A stretch of DNA of 64,000 nucleotides. It comes from Actinocrispum wychmicini (GTDB taxonomy: Bacteria > Actinomycetota > Actinomycetes > Mycobacteriales > Pseudonocardiaceae). The translations under genes and the position numbers were made by a program. Below are positions 26,271 through 35,589 of this stretch, piece after piece. Under the pieces are notes generated by a model that was not told where the DNA came from, did no database searches, and worked only from the letters and a program-made list of their open reading frames with translations. The stretch is taken from positions 124,001 through 188,000 of the forward strand of contig NZ_SLWS01000001.1 of the NCBI RefSeq assembly GCF_004345645.1, written 5' to 3'. How positions within the stretch are numbered: position 1 is the stretch's first letter; each line of letters starts with the position of its first letter.

Positions 26271-26594
26271 GTGCACCCACCCAATTTCGTCCTGCCCCAC
26301 GCGGTCGCCGTCCGGCCTTACCTCGGGCCTGGCCCGTACGGGGACGTGTTCGGCGATCCGGTTGTCGTCCGGCGCGCGTTCGTCGAGGACCGCCGTCGGC
26401 TCGTGCGCTCGCCGGACGGTGAGGAAGTCGTCAGCGAGACCACCGTGCGCACCCGTCGCAACGAGCGCATCCCACTCGGGTCGAAAGTGACGGTCTGGCA
26501 AGGAACCCCACACGAGCGCACCGCAACCGTGATCACGGTGAGCGTCTTGGACCACCCGTCGAGCTGGTCGCACCTGGAGATCACGCTCACCTGA
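26271..26594 (+). CDS. Head closure/connector protein
   Basis: A 107-residue beta-rich protein (FVLPHAVAVRPYLGPGPYGDVFGDPVVVRRAFVED), like the small stopper proteins (SPP1 gp16, HK97 gp7 class) that close the head. GTG 26271 is chosen because GGGGGTGG lies about 9 bases upstream; an upstream GTG/ATG in frame gives non-family sequence. It resumes the late operon after the reverse-strand gene. Confidence 0.65.
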   Translation: MHPPNFVLPHAVAVRPYLGPGPYGDVFGDPVVVRRAFVEDRRRLVRSPDGEEVVSETTVRTRRNERIPLGSKVTVWQGTPHERTATVITVSVLDHPSSWSHLEITLT

Positions 26595-26611
26595 CCGAAC
26601 GGGGGTGCGGC

Positions 26612-26986
26612 ATGCCCGTGGAACCCCGCGGAAACGGCGGTATCCGGGTTGAATCCGAGTGGCGCGGCTACGCGGCCGGGGAAGCAGCTCGGCGCGGCGC
26701 GGCACAGGGGGTGGCGTTGGGTGCCGAGTACATCCGGGCCGTGTCGGTCGACCGGGCGCCCTTGGATACGGGTGCGTTGCGGGATTCGGCGACCGCGAGC
26801 CATGACCCGGACACGCTCACCGCGGCCGTGTCTTACGACACCCCGTATGCGGCCCGGCAACACGAGGAACTGACCTGGCATCACCGCGAGGGCGGCCCGA
26901 AGTACCTGGAGTCCGCGCTCGCGTCCGAGCGGGATGTGGTCGCCCGGCTGATCCAAGCCCAGATCCGCAAGGCCCTGGGCACATGA
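26612..26986 (+). CDS. HK97 gp10-like head-tail protein
   Basis: A 124-residue protein with the family pattern: an amphipathic helix with AAQGVALGAEYIRAVSVDRAPLDTGALRDSA, then YDTPYAARQHEELTWHHREGGPKYLESALA. These proteins join the tail to the head completion ring. ATG start with CGGGGGTG upstream; overlaps the next gene by four bases. Confidence 0.8.
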   Translation: MPVEPRGNGGIRVESEWRGYAAGEAARRGAAQGVALGAEYIRAVSVDRAPLDTGALRDSATASHDPDTLTAAVSYDTPYAARQHEELTWHHREGGPKYLESALASERDVVARLIQAQIRKALGT

Positions 26987-27423
26987 GCTACACCGCAGAC
27001 CTCGCGCACGGGCTCGCCGGCTACCTGGCCGCGGCCGGCATCGGCGCCTACCGGCCGGGCGGTGTGTACCGCGAGGACGAGGTCGGCATCGTGATCGGCA
27101 CAGTTCCCGCATCGCCGGGCCGCGTCGTGACGCTGAGCGTGTATCCGCTCGTCGACGATGTCGACCAGGCCGACAGCCTGCTCGGGCTTCAGGTGAGGGT
27201 CCGTAGCGGCACCCCCGACCCGCGGGAAGTTCTCGACCTGCTCGACGCCGTGTTTGAGATCCTGCAAGGCACCACTCACCTGTACTTCCACGACGTCGAG
27301 GTACACCTTTCGCAGCGCATCGCTTCTCTTCCCATGAGGCAAGACTCGAACAAAAGGTATGAGCATGCCGATATTTACCAACTGACAACACACCGACCGA
27401 CATATCATCGCCGTGATAACTAA
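26983..27423 (+). CDS. Tail terminator protein
   Basis: A 146-residue protein of the tail-completion class: helix ADLAHGLAGYLAAAGIG, a strand-rich middle (VGIVIGTVPASPGRVVTLSVYPL) and LLGLQVRVRSGTPDPREVLDLLDAVFEIL. It caps the tail tube. The last ~25 residues are polar and coded in lower-GC DNA, just before a reverse-strand insertion, so the 3' end may have been reshaped by that insertion. Confidence 0.7.
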   Translation: MSYTADLAHGLAGYLAAAGIGAYRPGGVYREDEVGIVIGTVPASPGRVVTLSVYPLVDDVDQADSLLGLQVRVRSGTPDPREVLDLLDAVFEILQGTTHLYFHDVEVHLSQRIASLPMRQDSNKRYEHADIYQLTTHRPTYHRRDN

Positions 27424-27437
27424 GCCGTCCTTTGCAG

Positions 27438-28133
27438 CTAACTCATCTCGCTAAGCACGCCCCTTGCGTCACGCTTCCATCGAACTCCAGCAGAGTCCCG
27501 AAACTCAATTGTTAAACCACAATTCAGCCACATCTTCTCAATTTCTTCCGCCCTTCTCCAAATTGCCTGTTCCGCTTCAGAGGTACGCTCAAACTCTGCA
27601 CGCTCTTCTTTTAGAAGCCGAAACCGCTCTCTATATTCAGCAAGCTCACCTTGCTTCGCCTCATCAAATGCACGCTCCACGGAGGCAGCCAGATCAGAAA
27701 GATGCTCGGCCGGATTCGGATGAGCCTTCGCCGATCCGGGCGGCAACACATGCCGCTCCCACGTTAGTTTACTGGAGTCGCCGGGAGTGACATAGGTAAT
27801 TTGTACGTCGTAGATGGGGCCTGAACTTGCATTTAGCGCCCATAGCCCGTCAACCCGGTTAGCAATCCACGCCGAAACGCCAAGGGCTTGACTGCGTCGG
27901 CGATCCTGCTGTCGGTCAGTTGATTCATCCTTGAGAATCGCAATTTGTTGAGCCTGATGGGCGTTTGCTCGAAATGCAGCCCTTGCCGCATAAGCAGCAA
28001 CTAGCAACGCGGCTAGCGTCAGAATCGAATATGCAAATGTAGACCACGCCGACAACCTCGCGACCCAATCCGACCCAGGAGTAGACGCCGGAGAGGGTGA
28101 GGGTGGTTCGAATGTCCAAATAAGTACTGGCAT
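27438..28133 (-). CDS. Reverse-strand membrane/coiled-coil protein, low GC
   Basis: A 231-residue protein between tail terminator and tail tube genes, in the opposite direction. One transmembrane helix (about 30-55: FAYSILTLAALLVAAYAARAAF), a charged helix (AQQIAILKDESTDRQQDRRR), a beta domain (VDGLWALNASSGPIYDVQITYV) and a long coiled coil (KQGELAEYRERFRLLKEERAEFER). GC is far below that of the late genes. TAGCAT six bases before the ATG would give a leaderless mRNA, as for the repressor. Probable lysogenic-conversion or superinfection-exclusion gene; function unknown. Confidence 0.65.
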   Translation of the reverse strand: MPVLIWTFEPPSPSPASTPGSDWVARLSAWSTFAYSILTLAALLVAAYAARAAFRANAHQAQQIAILKDESTDRQQDRRRSQALGVSAWIANRVDGLWALNASSGPIYDVQITYVTPGDSSKLTWERHVLPPGSAKAHPNPAEHLSDLAASVERAFDEAKQGELAEYRERFRLLKEERAEFERTSEAEQAIWRRAEEIEKMWLNCGLTIEFRDSAGVRWKRDARGVLSEMS

Positions 28134-28225
28134 AGATCGATGCTATGCCGTTTCCGTAAAGACGAAAAGTGAATTCACCCGTTCAGGTACGCAATTCAGC
28201 CGCGATCTAACAGGAGCAAGAAACA

Positions 28226-28732
28226 ATGACACTCCGCTCTCTGCTGGCTAAAGACTGGGTCTTGGAAGTGGACACCCGCGCGCCGGGCGCGACCGCGCCG
28301 GCATGGACCCGCGTGAACGGGTTGACGTCGCTGAGCGAGTCCACCGACGACAACACCGAAGACGACGTCACCGATGATGACGGTTGGGGCAGTTCCGTTG
28401 TCACCCAACGAACCTGGTCGATCGAGGCCGAGGGCAGACGCAAGCGGACCGAGACGACCGTGTTCACCCCGGACCCCGGGCAGGAAGCGATCCGCAAGGC
28501 CGGCCGGGTGGTCGGGTTCGGCGCGAACATCCGGGTTCGCTGGTACCGGCGCGACGGCGCACCAGACGCACAGGAAGGCACGGCCACCGTCTCAGGGTTC
28601 ACCAAGGGCGGGTCCCGGACCGACCTGGAACCGTTCAACTTCGCCCTGAACGGACAAGGCGCGCCGGTCGACATCCCCAACCCGGCCACCAACCCAGGCT
28701 TTGCCGACGTAGCTGCGAGCGAGGCGGACTGA
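28226..28732 (+). CDS. Major tail tube protein
   Basis: A 168-residue protein with the tail-tube fold signatures: an N-terminal KDWVLEVDTRAPGATAPAWTRV strand pair, DDDGWGSSVVTQRTWSIEAEGRRK, and GFTKGGSRTDLEPFNFALNGQG. AGGAG lies upstream of the ATG. Polymerises into the tail tube. Immediately followed by the chaperone gene (TGATG overlap). Confidence 0.85.
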   Translation: MTLRSLLAKDWVLEVDTRAPGATAPAWTRVNGLTSLSESTDDNTEDDVTDDDGWGSSVVTQRTWSIEAEGRRKRTETTVFTPDPGQEAIRKAGRVVGFGANIRVRWYRRDGAPDAQEGTATVSGFTKGGSRTDLEPFNFALNGQGAPVDIPNPATNPGFADVAASEAD

Positions 28733-29232
28733 TGGCCTTCCGTGACCTGTCCGAAGTCCTCGACGCCGGCCTGTCGTTGCCGATCAACGGAAAGACGTAC
28801 GTCGTTCCGCCGGTCGACGCCGAGACCGGGCTACGGCTACAGCGATTGGCCGAACTCGCCGCGACCGTGGCGCACGCGGTCGAGGCCGGCGAGCAAATCG
28901 ACACGGTCGCCCTCGATGACGCCGGCGAGATCGACCTCTACCGGGACGCGCTCGGCACCGTGTATGACGAGATGATCGCCGACCGGGTGTCCTGGCCGGC
29001 GCTGAAACTCGCTGGCGTAACCGCGTGGCTGGACGCCGCGGTCGGTCGGGAGGCGGCCGAGGCGTACTGGAACGGTGCGGGCTCCCCGGAAGCGCCGGCC
29101 GGGAATCGGGCGACCAGGCAGGCGGCCCGATCGACCCGGCAACCGGTATCCGGGAGTGGTACGACCCGCACCCGCACGGCGACGCCGAAGGCGGGCACAC
29201 CTGGTCGTCGATCCTCGACCACTGGGCGCTGA
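28732..29232 (+). CDS. Tail assembly chaperone, G product
   Basis: A 166-residue product of the unshifted frame. The first ~120 residues have the family look (LSLPINGKTYVVPPVDAETGLRLQRL, DLYRDALGTVYDEMIADRVSWPALKLAGVTAWL); after about residue 120 the sequence turns into Arg/Thr-rich text typical of a non-native frame, because the conserved continuation lies in the -1 frame. It chaperones the tape measure protein. Confidence 0.8.
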   Translation: MAFRDLSEVLDAGLSLPINGKTYVVPPVDAETGLRLQRLAELAATVAHAVEAGEQIDTVALDDAGEIDLYRDALGTVYDEMIADRVSWPALKLAGVTAWLDAAVGREAAEAYWNGAGSPEAPAGNRATRQAARSTRQPVSGSGTTRTRTATPKAGTPGRRSSTTGR

Positions 29233-29384
29233 TCGAGGCTGACCTGCACGAGGTGTACGGCATCGACATCGAATCGGGCGTCTTGCGTGCCCGGTCGTGG
29301 CGGTGGTTGCGGACCCGGATCACGGGGTTGTTGTCGGGTGAGTCCCGGCTGTCGCGCGCCTTGTCCCCGAACGAACGGCAGTAG
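29080..29384 (+). CDS. Tail assembly chaperone, T part reached by -1 frameshift
   Basis: The -1 frame continues with GGPIDPATGIREWYDPHPHG, then WSSILDHWALIEADLHEVYGIDI and a basic C-terminus ending at 29384, a typical GT extension with no start codon of its own in a sensible place. The likely slip site is the CCCC run at 29084-29087 (Pro-tRNA slipping from CCG to CCC) or the GGG at 29099. The full GT protein spans 28732-29384. The tape measure gene follows after 27 bp. Confidence 0.7.
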
Positions 29385-29411
29385 CGGGCGGGTTCGGTCG
29401 GGGGTGTCTTC

Positions 29412-31565
29412 GTGGCGCTCACGATCGGCGAGTTGGTCGGCTACCTGCGGGTGGACGACGACGGGTGGCACCGCGGGCTCGCGCGGGCACGGGCCGCGCT
29501 GGCCGAGGCGAGCAAGGGCACCGCCGGTGACCTCGGGAACATGGCTGACCAGGTCAGCAGCGCGGGCAACAAGGCCGCCGCGAACCTCGCGCAACTGGCC
29601 TTGTCCCTGTCCAAGGTGGCCACTGCGGCGTCGGCGCTGCACGAGGTCAACCTGCTGGTGACCCAACTGTCCGGCGTGATCGGCCTGCTCCCGGCGGCCG
29701 GTGCCGCCGCGGTGGCGGGCATGATCGCGCTCAAGGTCGGCATGTCCGGGTTCGGCGACGCGATGAAGAACGCCGGCGACCCGGAGAAGTTCGCCGAGAG
29801 TCTCGGCAAGCTCGCGCCGGCCGCGCGTGACACCGCGGTAGCGGCGCGGGACTTGGCGCCGGCGTGGCGGTCGGTCCAACAGTCGGTACAGAACTCCCTG
29901 TTCGCAGGTGTCGCGCAAGACGTCCGGACCTTGGGGTCTCGATATCTACCGGTGCTCAAGGTCGGGTTGTCGGGGATCGCGGGCGAGTTCAACACCGCGA
30001 CCCGCACCACCGCGGGTTTCCTGTCTCAGTCGCGGCAGGTCGGCACGGTCTCGGGGATCTTCGGCAACCTCCGGGCCGCGATCGGTAACACCACCACGGT
30101 TGTTCAGCCGTTGGTCTCAATCCTGCTGGACGTGGTGTCGGTCGGGTCGGAGTTCCTGCCGGGCATGACGAAAGGGTTCGGTGACTCGGCACGCGCCGCG
30201 GCACAGTTCGTGCAGCACGCTCGGGAAACCGGGAAGCTGCGGGACTGGATCGGGTCCGGGTTGGACACGTTGCACCAGCTCGGGCAGGTCCTGCACAACA
30301 TCGTCAGTATCGCCAAGACGGTGTTCGACAGCTTGGACACCGGCGGCGCCGGCCTGCTCACCACGCTGGTGAACGTCACCGGCGGAGTCCGTGACTTCCT
30401 GAAGTCCGTGCAGGGGCAGGAAGCGTTACAGTCGTTGGCGTCCGTGCTCAGCACAGTGTCCACAGTGACCTCTACCGTGCTGCTGACCGCGCTACGGCAA
30501 CTCGCCCCGGTGGTGGTCGAGTTGGCGCCCGGGTTCGCCGAGCTGGCCCGTCAGGTCGGCTCGGTCCTGGTGACCGCGCTTCAGTTCGCCGGCCCGTTGC
30601 TGCAATCGGTGGCCCGGTTCCTGTCGGACAACGCTGGTTGGCTGGGGCCGCTGGCGATCGGCCTTTATGGTGCGGCCCAAGCCTTCCAGGTGGTCACCGG
30701 TGTGATGCGGGTGTTGAGCGCGGTCGCGTCGGTCAACCCGTGGGTGTTGTTGATCACGGCCACGGTCGCGCTCGCCACGCTGGTCGTGTCCCATTGGGAC
30801 GCGATCAAGGACGCGGTGTCGGCGGCCTGGTCGTGGCTGTCGGATCGGGCGGCCGAGGTGTGGGGCTGGATCGAACGCAACATCGTCGAGCACATCGTCA
30901 ACGCTGCCCGCTGGGTCGGTGACCGGGTCGGCGACATCCTCGATTTCTTCGGCTGGCTCGCCGCGCTACCTGGGAAGGCCGCCGAGTGGTTCGCCGGCAT
31001 CGCCCGCTGGGCCGGCGACAAGCTCGCCGACGCGGTGCGGTTCTTCCGTGACCTTCCCGGCAACATCCTGTCCGCCCTCGGGGATCTGGGATCGCTGCTG
31101 GTCAACGCCGGACGCGATATCGTGCTCGGCCTGCTGCGCGGGCTGGAGAGCCTGGCCGGTCGGATCTGGGACTGGATCAAGGGAATCGCCCAACGGATCT
31201 GGGACGGCATCACCGACTTTTTCGACATCTTCAGTCCCAGCAAGAAAATGGCGTGGGCCGGTCGCATGATCGGCCTCGGTCTCGCCGAGGGCCTGGACGC
31301 GATGAACGGCAAGGTCCTCACCGCAGCGGACCAGCTCGCTGCGGCCGGCATGGTCACCGTCCCGGCTCCGGTGATCCGCGCCCCGGCCCTGTCCGCTGTC
31401 ACCCGCACGCCGGCGGCCACGCCACCACCGCCGGCGACTCCCGTTCTGGTGGGCACGGCGCGGGATGCGTTGGTGCACATCGAGAACTACCACCCACCCG
31501 CCGACGCCACCCCCGGACAGGTCGCCAGCGACCTCGATTGGTTGATGCGAGGCGGTGGTCGCTGA
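29412..31565 (+). CDS. Tape measure protein
   Basis: A 717-residue protein that sets tail length; at about 1.5 Å per residue this predicts a tail near 105 nm. N-terminal VGYLRVDDDGWHRGLARARA, long helical Ala-rich stretches, hydrophobic segments around 85-110 and 410-460, Trp-rich repeats (AAWSWLSDRAAEVWGWIERN) and the C-terminal DFFDIFSPSKKMAWAGRMIGLGLAEGLD motif common to tape measures. GTG start. The stop overlaps the distal tail gene (TGATG). Confidence 0.92.
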   Translation: MALTIGELVGYLRVDDDGWHRGLARARAALAEASKGTAGDLGNMADQVSSAGNKAAANLAQLALSLSKVATAASALHEVNLLVTQLSGVIGLLPAAGAAAVAGMIALKVGMSGFGDAMKNAGDPEKFAESLGKLAPAARDTAVAARDLAPAWRSVQQSVQNSLFAGVAQDVRTLGSRYLPVLKVGLSGIAGEFNTATRTTAGFLSQSRQVGTVSGIFGNLRAAIGNTTTVVQPLVSILLDVVSVGSEFLPGMTKGFGDSARAAAQFVQHARETGKLRDWIGSGLDTLHQLGQVLHNIVSIAKTVFDSLDTGGAGLLTTLVNVTGGVRDFLKSVQGQEALQSLASVLSTVSTVTSTVLLTALRQLAPVVVELAPGFAELARQVGSVLVTALQFAGPLLQSVARFLSDNAGWLGPLAIGLYGAAQAFQVVTGVMRVLSAVASVNPWVLLITATVALATLVVSHWDAIKDAVSAAWSWLSDRAAEVWGWIERNIVEHIVNAARWVGDRVGDILDFFGWLAALPGKAAEWFAGIARWAGDKLADAVRFFRDLPGNILSALGDLGSLLVNAGRDIVLGLLRGLESLAGRIWDWIKGIAQRIWDGITDFFDIFSPSKKMAWAGRMIGLGLAEGLDAMNGKVLTAADQLAAAGMVTVPAPVIRAPALSAVTRTPAATPPPPATPVLVGTARDALVHIENYHPPADATPGQVASDLDWLMRGGGR

Positions 31566-32430
31566 TGACGGGAGAGTTGATCACCCGCGACCGACAGATC
31601 GAGTGGCGCGGCCTCCTGATGGGGGCCGGCACCCGGATCAAGGTCACCGCGGTGACCGGCTGGCTCGACCTGCCCGAACAGCGCGGCAACGACCCCATCC
31701 TGACCGGCCGACACGGCACCTACCCCGGACAACGGCTCAGCAGCGGCCGGACCATCACCGCCGACCTGTCCATCACCGCGCCGGCCGAGGAGTTCCCGCG
31801 ACTGCTCGACACGCTACGGCAGGCGACCGCGCCGGATGAGGACCCGGTCGAGGAACCCCTCGTGATCCGCGTGCGCGGCCAGGCGTGGATGGTGTGGGCA
31901 CGCTGCACCCGGCGAGCCATCCCGACCGACCGCGCCTTCCTGGTCGGACACACCCGCGCCTCGGTGCAGTGGCAGGCCACCGACCCCCGGCTGTACTCCG
32001 TGACCGAACAGACCGCCGAGACCGGGCTACCCGCACCCGCACAAGGCGGGTTGCGGTTCCCGCTGGCCTTCCCGCTCGACTTCGGCCCCGGCCGCACCGG
32101 CGGCGAACTGGTCGCCGAGAACCTCGGCCACGTCCCCACCTGGCCGGCATTGGACGTGCTCGGCCCATGCCCAGGACCCGTCATCACGGTCACGTCAGGC
32201 GGCAACTGGTGTTCGACCCCGACTTCACCGTGCTCGCTGAGCAAACCATGGTCCTGGACACCGGGTTACGCACGGTCGAGATCAACGGCGTGTCCGTGCG
32301 GTCCCGGATGTGGACCCACCAATGGACACCCTTCACCAAGGGCACCAACCGGGTCCGGTTCTCCGCGGCCGGCGGCTTCTATCACCCCGGCGCGCGGCTA
32401 CGTGCCCGCTGGCGCCACGCCCAACACTGA
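31565..32430 (+). pseudogene. Distal tail protein gene with a frameshift
   Basis: The frame from ATG 31565 gives a good distal-tail (Dit) N-terminal 212 residues (ITRDRQIEWRGLLMG, then GTRIKVTAVTGWLDLPEQRG and VRGQAWMVWARCTRRAIPTD) up to VITVTSGG near 32203. It then turns into non-protein-like sequence, while the proper continuation (QLVFDPDFTVLAEQ...GFYHPGARLRARW) lies in the -1 frame and stops at 32430. One missing base near 32200 explains this. Either the prophage is tail-defective or this is a sequencing error; a programmed shift is less likely in this family. Confidence 0.75.
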
Positions 32431-32449
32431 CCCGGAAGGAGGATCTCTG

Positions 32450-33715
32450 ATGCCCGAGCGTCCTTCCTGGGCCGCCATGAACGGCACAACCCCGATCCTG
32501 GACGGTGAGTCGTCCCGGCTCGCGCTCGCCGCGCTGTGGACCCCGGCGGGTGCGGTCGCCGCCCGGCCCGGTCGCCGCCCAGCCGCCGGCGACCCGCTAC
32601 GGGTCACCGCCAGTAGCCCGACCCCGGACACCAAGATCCGGGTCGCGCCCGGTCAGGGTGTGCTCGCGGCGACCCGCGGCCGAGGCGAGTACATCACCAC
32701 CCTGGACACGGCCAAGTCGATCGACATCCTGACCACTCGACCAGCCGACGGCGCCAACGCACGGTGGGACCTGATCGTGGCCCAACAGACCGACACGTTC
32801 TACGGCGACTCGGCGACCAACTATGTGGTGCGGCACGTGGTCGGGACCGCGTCCCAGCAGCCCCGCGACCCCGACGTCGACGGTTCCCCCGACTATCAGG
32901 TGCTCGCGCGTATCCGGGTACCGGCGCAGGCGACCGCGATCACCGCGGCCATGATCGATGACCTACGTCCACCGTTCGCGGTCGCGCTCGGCGGCCTGCT
33001 CCCGGTCACCGACGCCACCGACCGAGCGAAGATCACCACACCCTACGAGGGGCAACCGATCTACCGGATGGATCGCGACTGGGTCGAGGTCCACGACGGA
33101 ACCGCGTGGCGGGTGCAGGGCACCGCCGTGTGTTCCTCCACAGCGGACCGAGACGCCGCCATCACCGCCCCCTACCCGGGACAACTCGCGATCACCACCG
33201 ATCTCGGTATCGCCTGGCAATACCTCGCCGGCGCGTGGAAGGTACCTGGCCCGCTCGGGATCATCGGTGGCCGCGTCATCAGCGGCCTGAACCCGCTCGG
33301 TGCCGCGGTCACCACCACCGAGGTAGCACCGACCAACATGGACAGTGGCACCGTGGCACTTCTGCCCAATCGGCACTACCTGATCCACTGCCGCTACAAA
33401 GCGGCGTCCAGCGCCGTCGACGAATACTTTCTCTTGCGCATCCGGGAAGGCTCCACGCCTGGTACCGGCGGCAACCAGCTACGCCAGCTCGTCTACAACA
33501 CGTTGCCCGCAGGCTTCGGCTGCACCCAGGATCTGTTCGCCGACTACGAGACCGGCGCGGCCCCGGCGACCAAGGTGTTCACGCTCACCGCGGCTCGGGT
33601 CGGGGGCACCGGGGCACTCCAGTTCCAAGGCGGCGACACCGGATCAACCAACCTGGTGGGTGTCTGGGTCGAGGACAAAGGCCCCGCCGGCAAGCTGACC
33701 GCCCTGGCGAGCTGA
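32450..33715 (+). CDS. Minor tail protein (tail tip/fibre)
   Basis: A 421-residue protein; ATG 32450 with AAGGAGG upstream, although the frame is open further left through the broken distal-tail gene. It has beta-rich repeats with AALWTPAGAVAARPG at the start, ARWDLIVAQQTDTFYG in the middle, and a C-terminal domain (NMDSGTVALLPNRHYLIHCRYKA...QFQGGDTGSTNLVGVWVEDKG) that looks like a carbohydrate-binding jelly roll. Probable receptor-binding role. Confidence 0.7.
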   Translation: MPERPSWAAMNGTTPILDGESSRLALAALWTPAGAVAARPGRRPAAGDPLRVTASSPTPDTKIRVAPGQGVLAATRGRGEYITTLDTAKSIDILTTRPADGANARWDLIVAQQTDTFYGDSATNYVVRHVVGTASQQPRDPDVDGSPDYQVLARIRVPAQATAITAAMIDDLRPPFAVALGGLLPVTDATDRAKITTPYEGQPIYRMDRDWVEVHDGTAWRVQGTAVCSSTADRDAAITAPYPGQLAITTDLGIAWQYLAGAWKVPGPLGIIGGRVISGLNPLGAAVTTTEVAPTNMDSGTVALLPNRHYLIHCRYKAASSAVDEYFLLRIREGSTPGTGGNQLRQLVYNTLPAGFGCTQDLFADYETGAAPATKVFTLTAARVGGTGALQFQGGDTGSTNLVGVWVEDKGPAGKLTALAS

Positions 33716-33722
33716 ACCAGCC

Positions 33723-34865
33723 ATGGCCACACCCCTCTACACGTACATGGTCCATGACCTGATCACCAACGCCCCACTCGGCGAACTCCCGTTGACCGGA
33801 GTACGGCACACCCACCGGCTCAACGACTCCGGCACCCTCACCGCCACGTTCAACCTCGACACCAAAACCGCCACCCGACGCAGAGTGAAAGACCCCTACG
33901 ACTGGACCACCCCCGTCACCCGCTGCCTGTACGCCTACCGCGACGAACGCCCGGTATGGGGCGGCATCCTCTGGACCCGCAGATACGACAGCACCACCCG
34001 CACCGTCCAACTCGGCGCCGCAGACTGGTGGTCCTACTACGACCACCGCCGCCTACTCCCAGTCCTGCCCGCGAACCCGCCGGTCGACCTGGTGGCACGG
34101 CAACAAGTCCAGTACACCAACATCGATCAGAACGAGATCGCCCGCCGGCTCGTGCAGCTCGCGCACGCGCACACCGGCGGCAACATCAATGTTCAGCTCG
34201 ATGCGTCCCTGTCCGATGTTCGGCGCGATCGGACGTACGCCGGGTACGAGCTGACCACGATCGGCGACGCCCTCCGCAACCTGGCCAACGTGCAGGGCGG
34301 ACCCGACATGATGTTCGGTGTCGCCACCACCCTCGACCCCCGCGGCCGGCCCATCCGGCAACTCCAGGTCGGCGACCCGTACCTCGGGCAACAGGGCTCA
34401 GCGCACGTGTTCGAGACCGGCGGCAACATCACCGGCTACACCTGGCCCACCGACGGCACCCGCTACGCCTCCCGCGCCTTCGCCACCGGCGACGGCGCCG
34501 CCGAAGGAATGCCCATCGCCGTCGCCGAAGACCACGACCGCTACCCCCACGGATGGCCACTGACCGAGATCGAGCAGGGCTACAGCGCAGTCACCGACCC
34601 CGACACCCTGCAACAACACGCCGACGCCGACCAACGCGTCGCCCGGCTCCCGGTCGTCCTACCCACCCTGACCGTCCGCGGCGACCTACACCCCACCGTC
34701 GGCGAATGGGCAGTCGGCGACGACGCCCGAGTCGAAATCGACGACGACTTCATGGTCGACGGCATCTCCACCTCGATGCGGATAGTCGCCGACGAGATCG
34801 CGCCCGGCGACGACACCGAAGTCGTCACCCTCACTATGGCGCCCCTACTCGACGACGTCGCCTAA
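33723..34865 (+). CDS. Tail hub protein, Gp37-like
   Basis: A 380-residue protein with HTHRLNDSGTLTATFNLD near residue 30, VWGGILWTRRYDSTTRTVQLGAADWWSYY, a helical insertion and a C-terminal VRGDLHPTVGEWAVGDDARVEIDDDF, resembling the Siphovirus ReqiPepy6 Gp37-like/prophage tail-associated proteins that build the baseplate hub. It follows the tail-tip gene after 7 bp. Confidence 0.75.
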   Translation: MATPLYTYMVHDLITNAPLGELPLTGVRHTHRLNDSGTLTATFNLDTKTATRRRVKDPYDWTTPVTRCLYAYRDERPVWGGILWTRRYDSTTRTVQLGAADWWSYYDHRRLLPVLPANPPVDLVARQQVQYTNIDQNEIARRLVQLAHAHTGGNINVQLDASLSDVRRDRTYAGYELTTIGDALRNLANVQGGPDMMFGVATTLDPRGRPIRQLQVGDPYLGQQGSAHVFETGGNITGYTWPTDGTRYASRAFATGDGAAEGMPIAVAEDHDRYPHGWPLTEIEQGYSAVTDPDTLQQHADADQRVARLPVVLPTLTVRGDLHPTVGEWAVGDDARVEIDDDFMVDGISTSMRIVADEIAPGDDTEVVTLTMAPLLDDVA

Positions 34866-34881
34866 CTCCTGGAGGTGTGTT

Positions 34882-35589
34882 GTGGGGCAAGTGAACCAGC
34901 CTTCAAACCTGCTCGACCGGATCATCCGGATCGAGAAACGCGTCGAGGACATCTGGAAGAAAGTCGGGCTCGCTTCGGCCGTCATCCGCCGCGGCGGGCT
35001 GACCCTGCTGGATGACGCCTACCTGAGAATGGTGGACGACAACAACACCGAAATCGTCTACATCGGACCTGACCAGGACGGCAAACAGATCATCCGGATA
35101 CGCCGCGACAGTGGCGCCGACGTCCTGTTCACCTACACCGCCGGCGGCCGACAGTTCTGGGCGCTCACCGACAACGCCCGGCAGATCGTCGTCAGCGACG
35201 ACGCCGTGTCCGGCCAAGGCATCGCCCGTCCCTGGCTACCCATCCCGGTGCAGACCAGCAGATACGACCACCTGCCCAGTACACCGCTGACCGACTGGGA
35301 CCAGCTTCAGAACACCGGATACCGACCCAAACAACACCCGCTCTGGAGCGTCTTGATCAAGCACTGCACCACCGCGCCGGATACCAAGGGCGAGGTGCGA
35401 CTCGTGCTCGACGGCGTCCAGGTCGGCACGACCATCCCGGTCGAGTACTACAACACGTGGGCCGGCGTCGGCCCGTTCCCAGTACCTGGCACGCACATGT
35501 CAGCACACATCCTTGAACTTCAAGCCCGCCGTACAGCCGGCACCGGCCGCGTCGGCGCCAGCATGGCAGTTGAAGGACTTCAGTCGTGA
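34882..35589 (+). CDS. Minor tail protein
   Basis: A 235-residue GTG-start protein with GGAGGTG upstream. The N-terminal coiled helix (LLDRIIRIEKRVEDIWKKVGLA) is followed by a beta-strand-rich body (GPDQDGKQIIRIRRDSGADVLF) and a C-terminal domain coupling to short ligands. Fits a tail-fibre or fibre-attachment protein. Its stop overlaps the GTG of the next small gene. Confidence 0.65.
   Translation: MGQVNQPSNLLDRIIRIEKRVEDIWKKVGLASAVIRRGGLTLLDDAYLRMVDDNNTEIVYIGPDQDGKQIIRIRRDSGADVLFTYTAGGRQFWALTDNARQIVVSDDAVSGQGIARPWLPIPVQTSRYDHLPSTPLTDWDQLQNTGYRPKQHPLWSVLIKHCTTAPDTKGEVRLVLDGVQVGTTIPVEYYNTWAGVGPFPVPGTHMSAHILELQARRTAGTGRVGASMAVEGLQS

Noticed and set aside
26133..26705. (-) frame of 190 codons in the connector region
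   Set aside because: Arg/Pro-rich translation overlapping two connector genes; no ribosome-binding site or motif.
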